64,000 bases of DNA from Myxococcales bacterium. Its GTDB lineage: Bacteria; Myxococcota_A; UBA9160; SZUA-336. The position numbers and the translations under genes are program-made. The stretch spans positions 35,212 to 99,211 of the forward strand of contig JABSQV010000029.1 of assembly GCA_013215565.1 (NCBI GenBank), written 5' to 3'. The notes below the pieces were generated by a model. That model did not search any database, was not told the origin of the DNA, and saw nothing but the letters and a program-made list of their open reading frames with translations. Below, in pieces: positions 16,898 to 26,232 of this stretch (position 1 is its first letter; every line of letters begins with the position of its first letter).

Positions 16898-17542
16898 CTA
16901 AACGATCTCTCGGCGGCGCAGGAGGCTGCGGATTTCGGCGAGCGCGGCCGGGGCTCCGTCCTCGCAGTCGCCGGCAATGACCAGGTCCGCGAAGCGGCGG
17001 CTCGGCTCGACGTACTTCTGGTGCATGGGCTGCACCGTGTCGCGGAACTGCCGGGCGACCGAGTCGGGGCTTCGGCCGCGCTCACGGACGTCCCGCTGTA
17101 GCCGACGTTCGAAGCGCGTGGCCTCGTCGGCGTCGACGAAGACGGCGAGGTCGATCCGCTTCCGGAGTTCGGGCTCGGTCAGGCACAGGATTCCGTCGAG
17201 CAGAATCACGGGGCGCGGTTCCGCGCGCCTCGTCACGGCGCACCTGGCGTGGGCGAGAAAATCGTAGACCGGGACCTCGACCGCGCGGCCCCCGGCGAGC
17301 TGGTCGAGCTGTTCGATCAAGAGCTCGGTGTCGAGGGCCGCGGGCTGGTCATAATTTCTGGCACGCCGAGCCTCGCGGTTCCAATCGGGGGGGTCCCGGT
17401 AATAGGAATCGTGCGCGAGGACGAGTGCGCGGTCGGGCCCGAGTTCGGCGACCAACTGCCAGACGAGCGTCGACTTTCCGGCTCCGCTGCCGCCCGCGAT
17501 GCCGACCACGACGGGATTTCTGGCTGCCAGCGTTGCGCGCAT
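16898..17542 (-). CDS. udk: Uridine kinase-like P-loop kinase
   Basis: 214 residues, close to the usual length. Walker A is GGSGAGKS (17-24), followed by the family motifs AHDSYYRD, RNYDQPAALD (nucleoside binding), VYDFLAHAR and LLDGILCL. The lid region FVDADEATRFERRLQRDVRE and YVEPSRRFADLVI are typical of Udk. The enzyme phosphorylates uridine or cytidine for pyrimidine salvage. It is divergent from the membrane glycosyltransferase, 63 bases between starts, and lies upstream of the surface-protein gene on the same strand with a 197-base gap. Confidence 0.87.
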   Translation of the reverse strand: MRATLAARNPVVVGIAGGSGAGKSTLVWQLVAELGPDRALVLAHDSYYRDPPDWNREARRARNYDQPAALDTELLIEQLDQLAGGRAVEVPVYDFLAHARCAVTRRAEPRPVILLDGILCLTEPELRKRIDLAVFVDADEATRFERRLQRDVRERGRSPDSVARQFRDTVQPMHQKYVEPSRRFADLVIAGDCEDGAPAALAEIRSLLRRREIV

Positions 17543-17590
17543 GCGGCAGGCCTGGGTTCCTCCCCGAATCCGCTCTCGGAACCCGGAGGG

Positions 17591-17605
17591 TACACTCCGT
17601 CAGCA
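17591..17605 (+). promoter_or_regulatory. -10-like box nine bases before the start codon
   Basis: TACACT (17591-17596) is followed by nine bases and the ATG at 17606. A GGAGGG tract at 17585-17590 overlaps it but is too far from the ATG for good ribosome binding. The arrangement recurs at two other genes in this window and suggests leaderless or nearly leaderless transcription. Confidence 0.3.
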
Positions 17606-19690
17606 ATGACCGAGGTCTTGGATCGCGCTCAGCCCCGAATTGGAGGCGTCGTCGGCGGGTTGCTCTGGGCGCTCGCGGGCGCCGGCGTCTGCGCCCTCGC
17701 GATTCCGCTCGAGCCGAACCTGCTCGAGGAGGGCCTCACGCTGCACATCGCCCAGCGGATTGCGGCGGGCGAGTTCCTGTACCGGGACATGCTCGTGTTC
17801 ACGGGTCCGGTCCCGTTCGAGTTGCTGGGCTTGATCTTCCGAATCCTGGGTCCGGACCTGATGCTCGGGCGCTGGGTCGACGTGGTCCTGCACGGAAGCG
17901 CCTGCGCGGCCAGCTTCGGGATCGCGCGCCGCGCGGGCGCCGGGCCACTCGCGCACGCCGCCGCGGCATCGCTGGCGGCAGCTCCGGTACTGCTCTTCCC
18001 GCTCTTCGCGATCTTCTTCTACACGACCGTGGCGGTGCATCTCTGCATCCTGACGGCGTACGCGGCGGTTCGCGGCCTGCGCTCGCCCGGCTGGGCGGTG
18101 GCGGCGGGCTGCGGCGCCGCGCTCGCAGTCCTCTCGAAACAGACGATCGGACTCGTGCTGGTGCTGGGACTCTTCGTGAGCCTGCCGCTCTTGCTGCCGC
18201 GTGACCAGCGCCTTCGCGTGCTCGGCGCCTACGTTGCCGGGGGCATCGCGGTGGTGCTTGTGACGCTCGCTGTGTACGGAGCCCGGGGCGATCTCTCCGC
18301 GCTGCTGCGCGGGCTCGTGGTGCTCCCGCTTCTGCTCGGCGACAGCTTTGCGGCGCCCTACCTGAACCTCTGGCCGATCGGGGATTTTTCGGAGGCGGTG
18401 CGGCCCAGTTCGCGCCTCTACCTTCCGCCGCTCTACGCGCACACCCACGGCATCCTCGATCCGATCGACGGCTGGATCGTGCTGGTCGCACAGGCGCTCT
18501 ACGCGCTCCCGATCGTGGCCCTGGTTGCGACGCTGCTGGCCCGGTGGCGTCGTCCCCTGCACGCGGCGGTCTGGATCCATGCGGTGCTCTTGCTCGCACT
18601 CTTCTCGAACCTGTTTCCACGCGGAGACTGGGGCCACCTGGTGTTCGTGTTGCCGTCGTCGCTCGCGCAGCTCGTGTTGCTGGTTCCCGCTCACTGGAGA
18701 CGGGCCGCCTGGAGCCTGACCGGAACGCTCGTGATCGTGCTCGCGGCAGGGGTCGGACTCGCGACCGATCTGCTCTACGGACTTGCGGGGAAGGCGACCT
18801 ACGGGGCCCGGATTTCGCCGCGGCCCGTGAGCGCGCTGCTGAAGACGCCGGGCGTGCCGATGGTGATCTATTTTCTGGAGAAGTGGGCCCGCCCGGGCGA
18901 GCCGATCTTCGTCGCACGCTCCGAGCCGCTGATCTACTTTGCGACCGGCCGGACGAACCCCACGCCCTACAGCGGGGTCGTGCCCGGGATTCGCGAGGAG
19001 CAGGAGCGGACCATCCTGGAAGCGCTCCGGAGCGTGCGCTTCGTGGTGATGAGCGACATCGATCAGCCGGTCTACACCTACTACCGGAAAGAGTTGCCGG
19101 CGGTTCAGAAGTACCTGGAGCGTTACTACCGCCCGATCGGCCGGCAGGGCGGGAACTGGATCCTGCTCCTGTCGCGCGGCCCCGACCGGGGTCCGACCGC
19201 GATCGATCTGTTCGACCAGCAGGCCTCGGCGCGCGCCTGGATACGCGACGCGAACGGCATCGAGATTCCGCCGCCCCGGGAACTCCCCACGCTCGCCACG
19301 CGGCTCAATCGACGTCCGCTTCCGATGTTGCTCGGACCCCGCGGGGGCGGCATCGACTTCGAGATCGAGCTCCCGGAGCGCGCGATGTTTCAGGCCGACG
19401 TCGGGCTCGAGGGGCTCGTGGGTCTCGACAATCTGTACCGGCACCCGCGGAACAGCACGCTGGTGGTTTCGGTTCGGTCGCAGGGCGAGTTCGAAGAGGC
19501 GGCACGCTTCCGGCCACTCGAGGCAAAGAAGCGTCAGCTCTTCTGGATCCCGGTCCAGGTCGACCTCTCTCGTTGGGGCGGGTCACGCGTGACACTCCGG
19601 CTGGAGCTGGTTCCGGAGCGCGAAATCGATCCCGAGGAACTCTCCTGGTGGGGCAGCCCGCGGATCGTCGTGGCTCCGCGGGCGAACTGA
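17606..19690 (+). CDS. Polytopic GT-C-like membrane protein (glycosyltransferase 39-type)
   Basis: 694 residues. Roughly ten hydrophobic helices span residues ~12-405, with an early acidic luminal loop (LEEGLTLHIAQRIAAGEFLYRDM) as in PMT/ArnT-type GT-C enzymes, which use polyprenol-phosphate sugars. A soluble C-terminal region (~430-694) carries no family motif I recognise; it includes TYYRKELPAVQKYLERYY and beta-rich segments near LVVSVRSQGEFEEAARF. The longer frame 5' of 17606 is discarded because it overlaps udk. Likely adds a sugar to lipid or protein on the periplasmic face; acceptor unknown. Confidence 0.75.
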   Translation: MTEVLDRAQPRIGGVVGGLLWALAGAGVCALAIPLEPNLLEEGLTLHIAQRIAAGEFLYRDMLVFTGPVPFELLGLIFRILGPDLMLGRWVDVVLHGSACAASFGIARRAGAGPLAHAAAASLAAAPVLLFPLFAIFFYTTVAVHLCILTAYAAVRGLRSPGWAVAAGCGAALAVLSKQTIGLVLVLGLFVSLPLLLPRDQRLRVLGAYVAGGIAVVLVTLAVYGARGDLSALLRGLVVLPLLLGDSFAAPYLNLWPIGDFSEAVRPSSRLYLPPLYAHTHGILDPIDGWIVLVAQALYALPIVALVATLLARWRRPLHAAVWIHAVLLLALFSNLFPRGDWGHLVFVLPSSLAQLVLLVPAHWRRAAWSLTGTLVIVLAAGVGLATDLLYGLAGKATYGARISPRPVSALLKTPGVPMVIYFLEKWARPGEPIFVARSEPLIYFATGRTNPTPYSGVVPGIREEQERTILEALRSVRFVVMSDIDQPVYTYYRKELPAVQKYLERYYRPIGRQGGNWILLLSRGPDRGPTAIDLFDQQASARAWIRDANGIEIPPPRELPTLATRLNRRPLPMLLGPRGGGIDFEIELPERAMFQADVGLEGLVGLDNLYRHPRNSTLVVSVRSQGEFEEAARFRPLEAKKRQLFWIPVQVDLSRWGGSRVTLRLELVPEREIDPEELSWWGSPRIVVAPRAN

Positions 19691-19798
19691 GTTCCCGTGG
19701 GGGTGCTCCGGCCGGGTCGAGATCTGGTGCGCGGAGAATCCGCGCGCCGCGGGCGAGCGGACGGAGTTCTTGCAACTTCCTACCTTCGCCCGCGCTGG

Positions 19799-21103
19799 AT
19801 GCGTTTTCCGGGAGCGAGCTGGGCGAGAGCGTTTCTTGTCGGGGTCGTCGGCGTGTTGGCCGGGTGCGCGCCGCAGGCGCCGCCGGGGCGCGTGCTCGTG
19901 GTCGGCATCGACGGAGCGGATCCAGGACTCGTGGAACGCTGGACCGAGGCGGGTGAGCTTCCGAACCTGGCGGCGCTCGCGCAGACGGGGGGCCGTGGAC
20001 TGCTGCAGTCGCACCATCCGTTGCTCTCGCCGCGGGTCTGGACCTCGATGGCGACGGGCAAGATTCCGCTCCGCCACGGGATCCACCGCTGGGTGCGCGT
20101 CGGGCGCGACCATGCGTTTCACCTGTACCGGAGCGTGGACCGTCGCGGACACGCGCTCTGGAACATCGCCTCCGAGGCCGGGCTCAGCGTCGCGGTCGTG
20201 AACTGGCTGATCACGCATCCGCCCGAGAAGCTGCGCGGGGTGATGATCTCGGACTTCGCGATTCCGGGGGAACGTCAGGCGCGGCAGGATCTCGGTCGCA
20301 GCATGGTCGGAGGCCACGGGCCCGTGCGGCCCCCCGCCGGGACCGCGGTCACCGTCTACCCCGCCGAGTGGGCCGTGCGCTTCAAACGCCTCGCCGCGCA
20401 AGCGCTCGTTCCAGAAGGCGTGACCGACACCAGCAGCTTCTTCGGGCCCGGACTCGTGAAGGACGAGGTCGAGAAGTCGTTCCGGGCCGACGTACTGGCG
20501 GCGCGCGCGGCGTTCGAGATCGAACGCGAACTGCGTCCGGACCTGATGATGGTCTACTGGCATGGCGTCGACCGCATCTCGCACTTCCTGTGGTCGGCCA
20601 TGGAGCCGCCAGAGGCCTACCCGGAGGCGCTGCAGTTGACGCCGGATCAGCGCGAGCGCCACGCGGCCGCCCTGCTCTCTCACTATCGTGCGGTCGATCT
20701 ACTGCTCGGCCGATTGCTCGAGGGATACGGGCCTCGGGACCTCGTGCTCGTGGTCTCGGATCACGGCTTCGAGGCGCTCACCCAGAGCCGCTTCGGCATC
20801 ACGGGAGGGCACGAAACTGCGCTGGCCGAGAACGGCATCGTGTACGCGCGCGGACCCGGAATCGAGCCCGGCAGCCTGATCGAGGACATGTCCGTGAACG
20901 ACGTGACCCCCACGGTGCTCGCGTGGCTGGGCCTGCCGCTCGGGGCCGATATGGATGGCCGGCCGGCCGGGTTCGTCGAGCTCGAAGCCATCGAGACGAT
21001 CGCGACCTACGACACGACCGAGATCGAGCACGTGGGTGAAGGCGGAGACACCGTGGAGGCGCAGATTCTCGATCAACTCCGAACGCTCGGGTACGTGGAC
21101 TAG
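19799..21103 (+). CDS. Alkaline-phosphatase-superfamily phosphodiesterase/nucleotide pyrophosphatase lipoprotein
   Basis: 434 residues from ATG at 19799, giving a lipoprotein signal with lipobox VLAGC. Superfamily metal sites are visible: VVGIDGADPGLV (first Asp), SPRVWTSMATGKIPLRHGI with the Thr/Ser nucleophile region, YWHGVDRISHF, VVSDHGFEA, and GGHE. The C-terminus ends LRTLGYVD, a common ending in this family. These enzymes hydrolyse phosphodiester or phosphomonoester bonds outside the cytoplasm. The gene follows the GT-C gene by 108 bases on the same strand, so a role in envelope polymer or lipid turnover is possible. Confidence 0.85.
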   Translation: MRFPGASWARAFLVGVVGVLAGCAPQAPPGRVLVVGIDGADPGLVERWTEAGELPNLAALAQTGGRGLLQSHHPLLSPRVWTSMATGKIPLRHGIHRWVRVGRDHAFHLYRSVDRRGHALWNIASEAGLSVAVVNWLITHPPEKLRGVMISDFAIPGERQARQDLGRSMVGGHGPVRPPAGTAVTVYPAEWAVRFKRLAAQALVPEGVTDTSSFFGPGLVKDEVEKSFRADVLAARAAFEIERELRPDLMMVYWHGVDRISHFLWSAMEPPEAYPEALQLTPDQRERHAAALLSHYRAVDLLLGRLLEGYGPRDLVLVVSDHGFEALTQSRFGITGGHETALAENGIVYARGPGIEPGSLIEDMSVNDVTPTVLAWLGLPLGADMDGRPAGFVELEAIETIATYDTTEIEHVGEGGDTVEAQILDQLRTLGYVD

Positions 21104-21149
21104 CAGCCCGGGACCCGGGACCCTGTTCAGGCCTGCCCCCGCGCTGCGC

Positions 21150-22163
21150 TCACGCCCCGATCCAGTCGCGGGAGCGACGGCCGAGCAGAACGCGCCCGAG
21201 CCCGATGATGGCCAGCGAGCCTCCCATGCCCGCCAGCCAGGGAAGCAGGATCGGGACCAGCGCGATGCTCCCGGGCGGCGCCGGAAACGCGTACTGCACA
21301 CGCACCACGAAGAACAGATGGAACAGGTAGATCGCGTAGGTCGCGTCGCTCAGCGCGCGGACGGGCGCGGACGCCGGCGCGCGGCCGCAGCAAAGGACGA
21401 AGAGCAGGCACACGATCGCCCAGATTTCGAGCCAGCTCGCGGTCGGGCGCGCGGCCGGCCAGAGCTCGGAGGCGAGGAAGGCCGCGAGTCCCGCCGCCGG
21501 GACCCCGAACGCGAGCGCCCACCGCGTGCGCTTCCGGACGACCTGGGCGGCGACCTCCGCGTAGTGCAGGCGCACCCACCAGCCGGCCAGGAAGTACGCG
21601 GCCCAGCGCAGCGGGTTCCGGACCGCCCAGAGCAGGTCCGGCGGATTCCCGATCCCGTTTTCGAGCAGCCCCTGCGCGGCGAAGCTCAGTGCGAACAGCA
21701 CCGGCAGCGCACGTCGCGGGAGCAGCGGCAGGCTCGGCGAGAGGATCACCAGGACCACGATCAGAAACACGTAGTAGTACGGGCCGAACGCGGCTCCGAC
21801 GAGCAGGTCCTTGACGACCGAGCCGGTCTGGGGCTCCCCGCCGAGCTCGTGCCAGAAGATCTCGGCTGCGACCGAGGCGAGCAGGTACGGGATCAGGATC
21901 CGCCGCAGTCGTCGGAGCGTCTGCGCGAAGGGCACCGGTTCCCGGGTCGCGTAGAGAAATCCGGAAACCGCGAGGAAGCCGGGCACCGCGAAGCGCAGGA
22001 GTTCGAGCAGCCAGGCTTCCTGCGATGAGAGCTGCGGATGGAAATGCGCGCGCAGGGAGTGGATCAGAACCACGCCCAGAATGCCCGCGGCCTTGAGGAC
22101 GTCGACCTCGGGGAAGCGCCGCGTCTCGGATTTCCCGGCCGGGCTCGGGTTCGCGTCCGTCAC
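21150..22163 (-). CDS. Acyltransferase family 3 (OafA/NodX-type) membrane protein
   Basis: 337 residues, about ten membrane helices, starting at GTG 22163. The N-terminal FPEVDVLKAAGILGVVLIH with the His of the family (VLIHSLRAH) and AVPGFLAVSGFLYATREP are diagnostic. These inner-membrane enzymes transfer acyl groups, mostly acetyl, to sugars of the envelope. It converges on the phosphodiesterase gene and fits a glycolipid-modification theme. The basic N-terminus (KSETRRF) is cytoplasmic. Confidence 0.82.
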   Translation of the reverse strand: MTDANPSPAGKSETRRFPEVDVLKAAGILGVVLIHSLRAHFHPQLSSQEAWLLELLRFAVPGFLAVSGFLYATREPVPFAQTLRRLRRILIPYLLASVAAEIFWHELGGEPQTGSVVKDLLVGAAFGPYYYVFLIVVLVILSPSLPLLPRRALPVLFALSFAAQGLLENGIGNPPDLLWAVRNPLRWAAYFLAGWWVRLHYAEVAAQVVRKRTRWALAFGVPAAGLAAFLASELWPAARPTASWLEIWAIVCLLFVLCCGRAPASAPVRALSDATYAIYLFHLFFVVRVQYAFPAPPGSIALVPILLPWLAGMGGSLAIIGLGRVLLGRRSRDWIGA

Positions 22164-22283
22164 GCAGTCAGCATGCGGTCGTCGGGGGGCCCAGGCAACC
22201 GGGTGCGTGCCAGGCCGCCGTGCCGGCGACGCGCCAGAGGCGTAGAATTTCCCCGGGCGTGCCTGCCCTGGCAGGAGAACGGG

Positions 22284-23120
22284 ATGCGGCGCATGGCGAG
22301 CTGGAGCGGGAGGTTGGGGCTACTGGCCACGCTGGCGGTCGGGGCCGCGCTGGGCTTCGGGCTGGCGTTCTGGCTCCAGTCCGGCGCGCTCGAGACCGGC
22401 CGCGCCCGGGTCCAGGATCTGCCCGGTGCGGGCGCGGCCGGAGATTCCGCCCGGGAGCGGCTCGAAGCGCGCGTCAGACAGCTCGAGGAAGACCTGAACA
22501 ATCTTTTGGATCTAACTGCGATCGAAGAGTTCGCGGATCTTGCTTCGAGTGACACGGTAGCCCCGGCGCCGGACCCCGCGCCCAGGCGGACGCCGACCCG
22601 GAAAGGGCCCGCGCAGGGGCCGAGTTTCGACGAGCGCGCGCTGGCCGCAGCCGGACTGGATCCCGACGCGACGGGGCGCATCAAGGCGCACTGGGAGCGC
22701 CTGCTGCTCTCGCGGCTCGGCCTCGCGAACCGCGCTCTGCGCGAGGGCTGGGCTCGTTCCAAGCGCTACACGCGCGAGTCGCGGGAACTCGAATGGGAAC
22801 TGCGCGAGGCCTTCGGCGAGCGAGACTATGAGTTTCTGCTCTACGCCACCGGCCGGCCGACGCGCCTGATCGCGCGGGACGTGCTCGTGGGGGCGGCCGC
22901 CAGTGCGGACGGGATCGAGGTCGGCGACACGATTTTGCGTTACGACGGCGAGCGCATGTTCCAGCCCCGCGACCTCCGCTGGGCCACCTTGACCGGGGAC
23001 CCGGGAACCAGCGTCTGGATCGAGGTGCTGCGCGATGGAGAGGTGCGCCGATTCTCCGTCCGCCGCGGTCCGCTCGGGATCATCCTCGACACCGCGTCCC
23101 TGCCCCCGTTCGAAGACTGA
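22284..23120 (+). CDS. Single-pass membrane protein with coiled coil and PDZ domain
   Basis: 278 residues from ATG at 22284, preceded by AGGAG with six-base spacing. TM helix at ~10-31 (LATLAVGAALGFGLAFWL), then a short coiled coil (ARERLEARVRQLEEDLNNLLDL), a proline-rich linker, a charged helical segment, and a C-terminal PDZ domain from ~195 (GAAASADGIEVGDTILRYDGERMF, then DLRWATLTGDPGTSVWIEVLRDGE). No protease domain is present, so it probably anchors or regulates a periplasmic partner. Function unknown. Confidence 0.75.
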   Translation: MRRMASWSGRLGLLATLAVGAALGFGLAFWLQSGALETGRARVQDLPGAGAAGDSARERLEARVRQLEEDLNNLLDLTAIEEFADLASSDTVAPAPDPAPRRTPTRKGPAQGPSFDERALAAAGLDPDATGRIKAHWERLLLSRLGLANRALREGWARSKRYTRESRELEWELREAFGERDYEFLLYATGRPTRLIARDVLVGAAASADGIEVGDTILRYDGERMFQPRDLRWATLTGDPGTSVWIEVLRDGEVRRFSVRRGPLGIILDTASLPPFED

Positions 23121-23159
23121 ACCCGGGCGGACCGGGGGCTCGGGAACTGCAGCTCCGGT

Positions 23160-23948
23160 TCAGGATGCGGAGCGCTTGTGGCAGATCGCGAGCAGGTCGA
23201 CGCACGTGGGGTCGGCCGGCCCGATCGGGAAATCCTCGACCCCGACCTCGGGCAGTCCGTCCCCGCGTTGGATGCCGCGCCGAACCCGAATCGCGAACTG
23301 TGCAAACAGCCATTCGATCAGGGGCCGCGGGAGCCGTTCCCTCAGGCGCAGCGGGTCGAGCCTCAGGATCTTTCGAATGCGTCGCAAGCGGTCGTCCAGG
23401 TAGCGCGCGACCGCGGGGCTCGCGCCCACGCCCCGCATCTCCACCTCTGCGAAGTGCGGCAGCAGAATTCCGCGCAGTTCCTGGGCCTCGTACTCGTGCA
23501 GGTGGTACGGGTTGACGCCGTCGGAGGTCAGGCGGTTCGGGGTCGTGATCAGCGCCGTTCCTCCAGGGCGGACCAGGCGCTGGATCGCTTCGAGGTAGGG
23601 TCCCGGATTGTCGAGGTGCTCGATCACCTGAAAGCTCACGACCAGGTCGAAGGCGTCGGCAGCGAGCGGAATTCCGTGCAGGTCGGCGAGCAGGTAACGG
23701 GCGCCCGGCACGCGCGCCTCGGGGTCGGGCCAGACGCGATCGACCCCGACCACGAACGGGCGCCGCCCGGCCAGTTCAGCAGTTCCGTAACCGGAGCCGC
23801 AGCCCAGATCGAGCACGCGCGGCGCCTCCGCGCCCAACTCGAGCGCGAACTGGTACGCGGCTCGGTGGCGCGCCAGGTCGACGCCGAACAGTTCGCTGCC
23901 GGCATGCAGTCGCTCTCCCGTGAACAGTACGTCGTCATGCCGACTCAC
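23160..23948 (-). CDS. SAM-dependent class I methyltransferase
   Basis: 262 residues. SAM-binding motif I is VLDLGCGSGYGTAEL; VVGVDR carries the acidic residue for the ribose; DLVVSFQVIEHLDNPGPYL and GGTALITTPNR are the later motifs, as in Methyltransf_11/UbiE-like enzymes. The C-terminal region is basic (RYLDDRLRRIRKILRLDPLR). It is the last gene of the glycosylation operon and its ATG overlaps the flippase-like stop by 4 bases. Probably methylates a glycan or lipid; substrate unknown. Confidence 0.85.
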   Translation of the reverse strand: MSRHDDVLFTGERLHAGSELFGVDLARHRAAYQFALELGAEAPRVLDLGCGSGYGTAELAGRRPFVVGVDRVWPDPEARVPGARYLLADLHGIPLAADAFDLVVSFQVIEHLDNPGPYLEAIQRLVRPGGTALITTPNRLTSDGVNPYHLHEYEAQELRGILLPHFAEVEMRGVGASPAVARYLDDRLRRIRKILRLDPLRLRERLPRPLIEWLFAQFAIRVRRGIQRGDGLPEVGVEDFPIGPADPTCVDLLAICHKRSAS

Positions 23949-24880
23949 GAACTTCCCTCCCGGGTCGAGGCCAGTGCCTCGCGCGTCAGCTCCCGCGCAA
24001 ACACGAGGCCGATGCCGGCGCGCAGCAGGATCAGCCCGAGCGAGAGCGTGAGACTGTAGGCCAGCAGCGCGGCGGGCTCCGCCCAGTGCTGGAAGATTTC
24101 GACGAACGCCAGCTGGCCGGTGCCGAGGCCCGAGACCGCGATCGGAAGCGCCGCGATCAGGGCCACGGCTGCGAAGCCGACCACGAAATCGCCCAGCGGA
24201 ATCCGGATCTCAAACGCGGCGAGCAGGGTCCAGCCGAGCCCGATGAAGCTCGTCACGAACGCGAGCCGCAGTCCCCCGACGGCGAGCAGCGTCCGCCAGG
24301 GGGTCGTCCGCAGCGCGCGGAAGAAGGACAGAGAGCGGATGCGTTCGAACGGCCCGAGCGAGACCGGGGCGCGCAGCAGCGCCCCACCGCCCACGATTCC
24401 GATGCAGACCACGCCGATCACGCCGGCCCGGAGCGCCGGCGCCTGCGTGGCGAGCAGTGCCGCGCCCGCGCCCGCGAGCAGCAGCAGCATCGCGAGATCC
24501 AGCATCGCGATCGTGACCACGACACCGGCCGCGTCCGACAGGGCCAGGCCGGATCTGCGTCGGATCAGCACCGCGAGTGCGGCGCCCCCGAGGCCGTAGT
24601 GAATCAGCTGGAGCGGATAGCTCGCCGCCTTGATCCGGGCGCAGGTCCAGCGGCCGAGCCCCGCGTGGCTTCCGCCCACGAGCCGGGTCAGCGACAGGGC
24701 CTCGATCCACAGGCTCACGGCGCCGTAGATGGCGAGCGCTGGGAGCCCGACCCGGGCCGCGCTTCCCGGGACGCTCTCGAGCACCGCGCGCGCGTCGACC
24801 TTCGTGAGCAGGAACGCGAAGGCGCCCCCGCTGATCACGAACGGCGCGATCCAACCGAGCCAGCGACGCAGCCCGCTCAC
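23945..24880 (-). CDS. Lysylphosphatidylglycerol synthase TM-domain / AglD-like flippase-type protein (UPF0104)
   Basis: 311 residues from a GTG that overlaps the TGA of the previous gene by four bases (GTGA); the longer open frame is out of phase with neighbours and not used. About eight membrane helices. Motifs GLRRWLGWIAPFVISGGAF at the start and PIAVSGLGTGQLAFVEIF near the end resemble the UPF0104/LPG_synthase_TM family, proposed to move lipid-linked intermediates. With the mannose synthase and glycosyltransferases upstream, it may transport or modify the polyprenol-linked product. Confidence 0.8.
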   Translation of the reverse strand: MSGLRRWLGWIAPFVISGGAFAFLLTKVDARAVLESVPGSAARVGLPALAIYGAVSLWIEALSLTRLVGGSHAGLGRWTCARIKAASYPLQLIHYGLGGAALAVLIRRRSGLALSDAAGVVVTIAMLDLAMLLLLAGAGAALLATQAPALRAGVIGVVCIGIVGGGALLRAPVSLGPFERIRSLSFFRALRTTPWRTLLAVGGLRLAFVTSFIGLGWTLLAAFEIRIPLGDFVVGFAAVALIAALPIAVSGLGTGQLAFVEIFQHWAEPAALLAYSLTLSLGLILLRAGIGLVFARELTREALASTREGSS

Positions 24881-26232
24881 GGAGTGACCGGCTTCCAGTC
24901 GATGCCCGGGAGCTCCAGCGGCTTCTCGAATACCGGACCGAAGGTGAAGGTCACCGCCACGGCGGCCACGAGCAGCGCGAGCCAGGCCCAGATCGCCAGC
25001 GAGCCAATTCCCCCCGGCTGTGTCCAGCGATCGAGCGTTTCGCTGGCGTAATACGCGAACGGCACCGAGATCCCGAGCAGGTAGCTGCCCTTCACGGTCG
25101 CGAACCAGGGATTGCGCCAGGTGAAGAACGCGTAGCCGCCGAGCGTCGCCGCCACCAGCAGCAACTGCGGGAGATCCGGCCCGAGTTCGCCGCGCAGGAC
25201 GCGCGCGGCGCCGCGCGCGAGCCCCCACAGGAAGGCCGCCGTTGGCAGCAGGGCGAGCGTCAGGATCGCGATCGCGGCGCGCGTGACCGCCGGGTCCTGC
25301 TTGGCCATGAAGTGCCGGTATCCGTCGAACCAGACCGTGTGGTAGGTACTGCCCCAGACCGAGTGGAGCAGGTCGGCCGAAAGCAGATTCGGGTTCGTGA
25401 AGGTCGAGAACGGCAGGTACACGTAGTCGAACAGGCCGCGGCTTCCGGGCGGCATCGAGAACATGACCTCGTGCGCCTGGAGTGCATAGGGGTACAGGTA
25501 GCCGTACTCCACCCAGTTTCGGATGAAGTACCAGCCCCCGCTGGCGAGCGCGACGCTGAGCAGCAGGCCGATCCGGGCGGCCCCGATTCCGGGCCTGCGG
25601 CCGCGCCAACTCGCGATCGCGAAGCTGAGGGCGGCGACGCCGATCACGAGGGCGCCGGTGAGCTTGGTCAGCAGCGCGAGCCCGGCCACCAGTCCGATTC
25701 CGGCGGCCGACAGCAGGGGCCGCCGGGGCGGCCCGCTGCGCGAGAGTTCCAGCGCAAGCGCGGTGACCACAATCGAGGTAAAGCCCGAGACGACGATTTC
25801 TTCGTTGAGCATCGCGCTCATGTAGATGTGGACCGGCAGAAACAGCAGCAGCGCGCCCGCGAGCAGCGCCCGCCGGAAGTTGCCCGGATCTACCCGCAGC
25901 ACCAGGGTCACTGCGAGCGCGACCGAAACGATCCCGAGGGCGCTCCCGAAGAGCCGCGTCGCTGCGATCTGGACCGCCCCCGGCGGACGTCCGAGCGCGT
26001 GCCCGATCGCGGCGGATGCGTAGTAGTAGAACGGGGGATGCGCGGTGGACCAGCCGGCGTCCGGGGCCGGGAGCGCCCAGGATTTCATCAGCCCGAGGAT
26101 GTAGGTCCAGTTGAACGAGGCGTCGTAGCCCATGTTGAGTCCGTACGCGAGGGCGTTGTGGATCCGGATCGCGATCCCGGCGCCCCCGAGGACGAGGCCC
26201 GCGAGCAGCCAGGGGTTCAGGAGCCGGCGCAT
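24877..26232 (-). CDS. GT-C fold membrane glycosyltransferase (GT39/ArnT-like)
   Basis: 451 residues from ATG at 26232, which overlaps the GT4 stop by one base (TGATG). About eleven membrane helices. The first periplasmic loop has the acidic, aromatic GT-C signature (NALAYGLNMGYDASFNWTYI), followed by GWSTAHPPFYYYASAAIG. The small C-terminal tail carries VFEKPLELPGIDW. GT-C enzymes use polyprenol-phosphate sugars, and the gene for such a donor synthase heads this operon, so mannosylation of a lipid or protein is the likely job. Confidence 0.82.
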   Translation of the reverse strand: MRRLLNPWLLAGLVLGGAGIAIRIHNALAYGLNMGYDASFNWTYILGLMKSWALPAPDAGWSTAHPPFYYYASAAIGHALGRPPGAVQIAATRLFGSALGIVSVALAVTLVLRVDPGNFRRALLAGALLLFLPVHIYMSAMLNEEIVVSGFTSIVVTALALELSRSGPPRRPLLSAAGIGLVAGLALLTKLTGALVIGVAALSFAIASWRGRRPGIGAARIGLLLSVALASGGWYFIRNWVEYGYLYPYALQAHEVMFSMPPGSRGLFDYVYLPFSTFTNPNLLSADLLHSVWGSTYHTVWFDGYRHFMAKQDPAVTRAAIAILTLALLPTAAFLWGLARGAARVLRGELGPDLPQLLLVAATLGGYAFFTWRNPWFATVKGSYLLGISVPFAYYASETLDRWTQPGGIGSLAIWAWLALLVAAVAVTFTFGPVFEKPLELPGIDWKPVTP

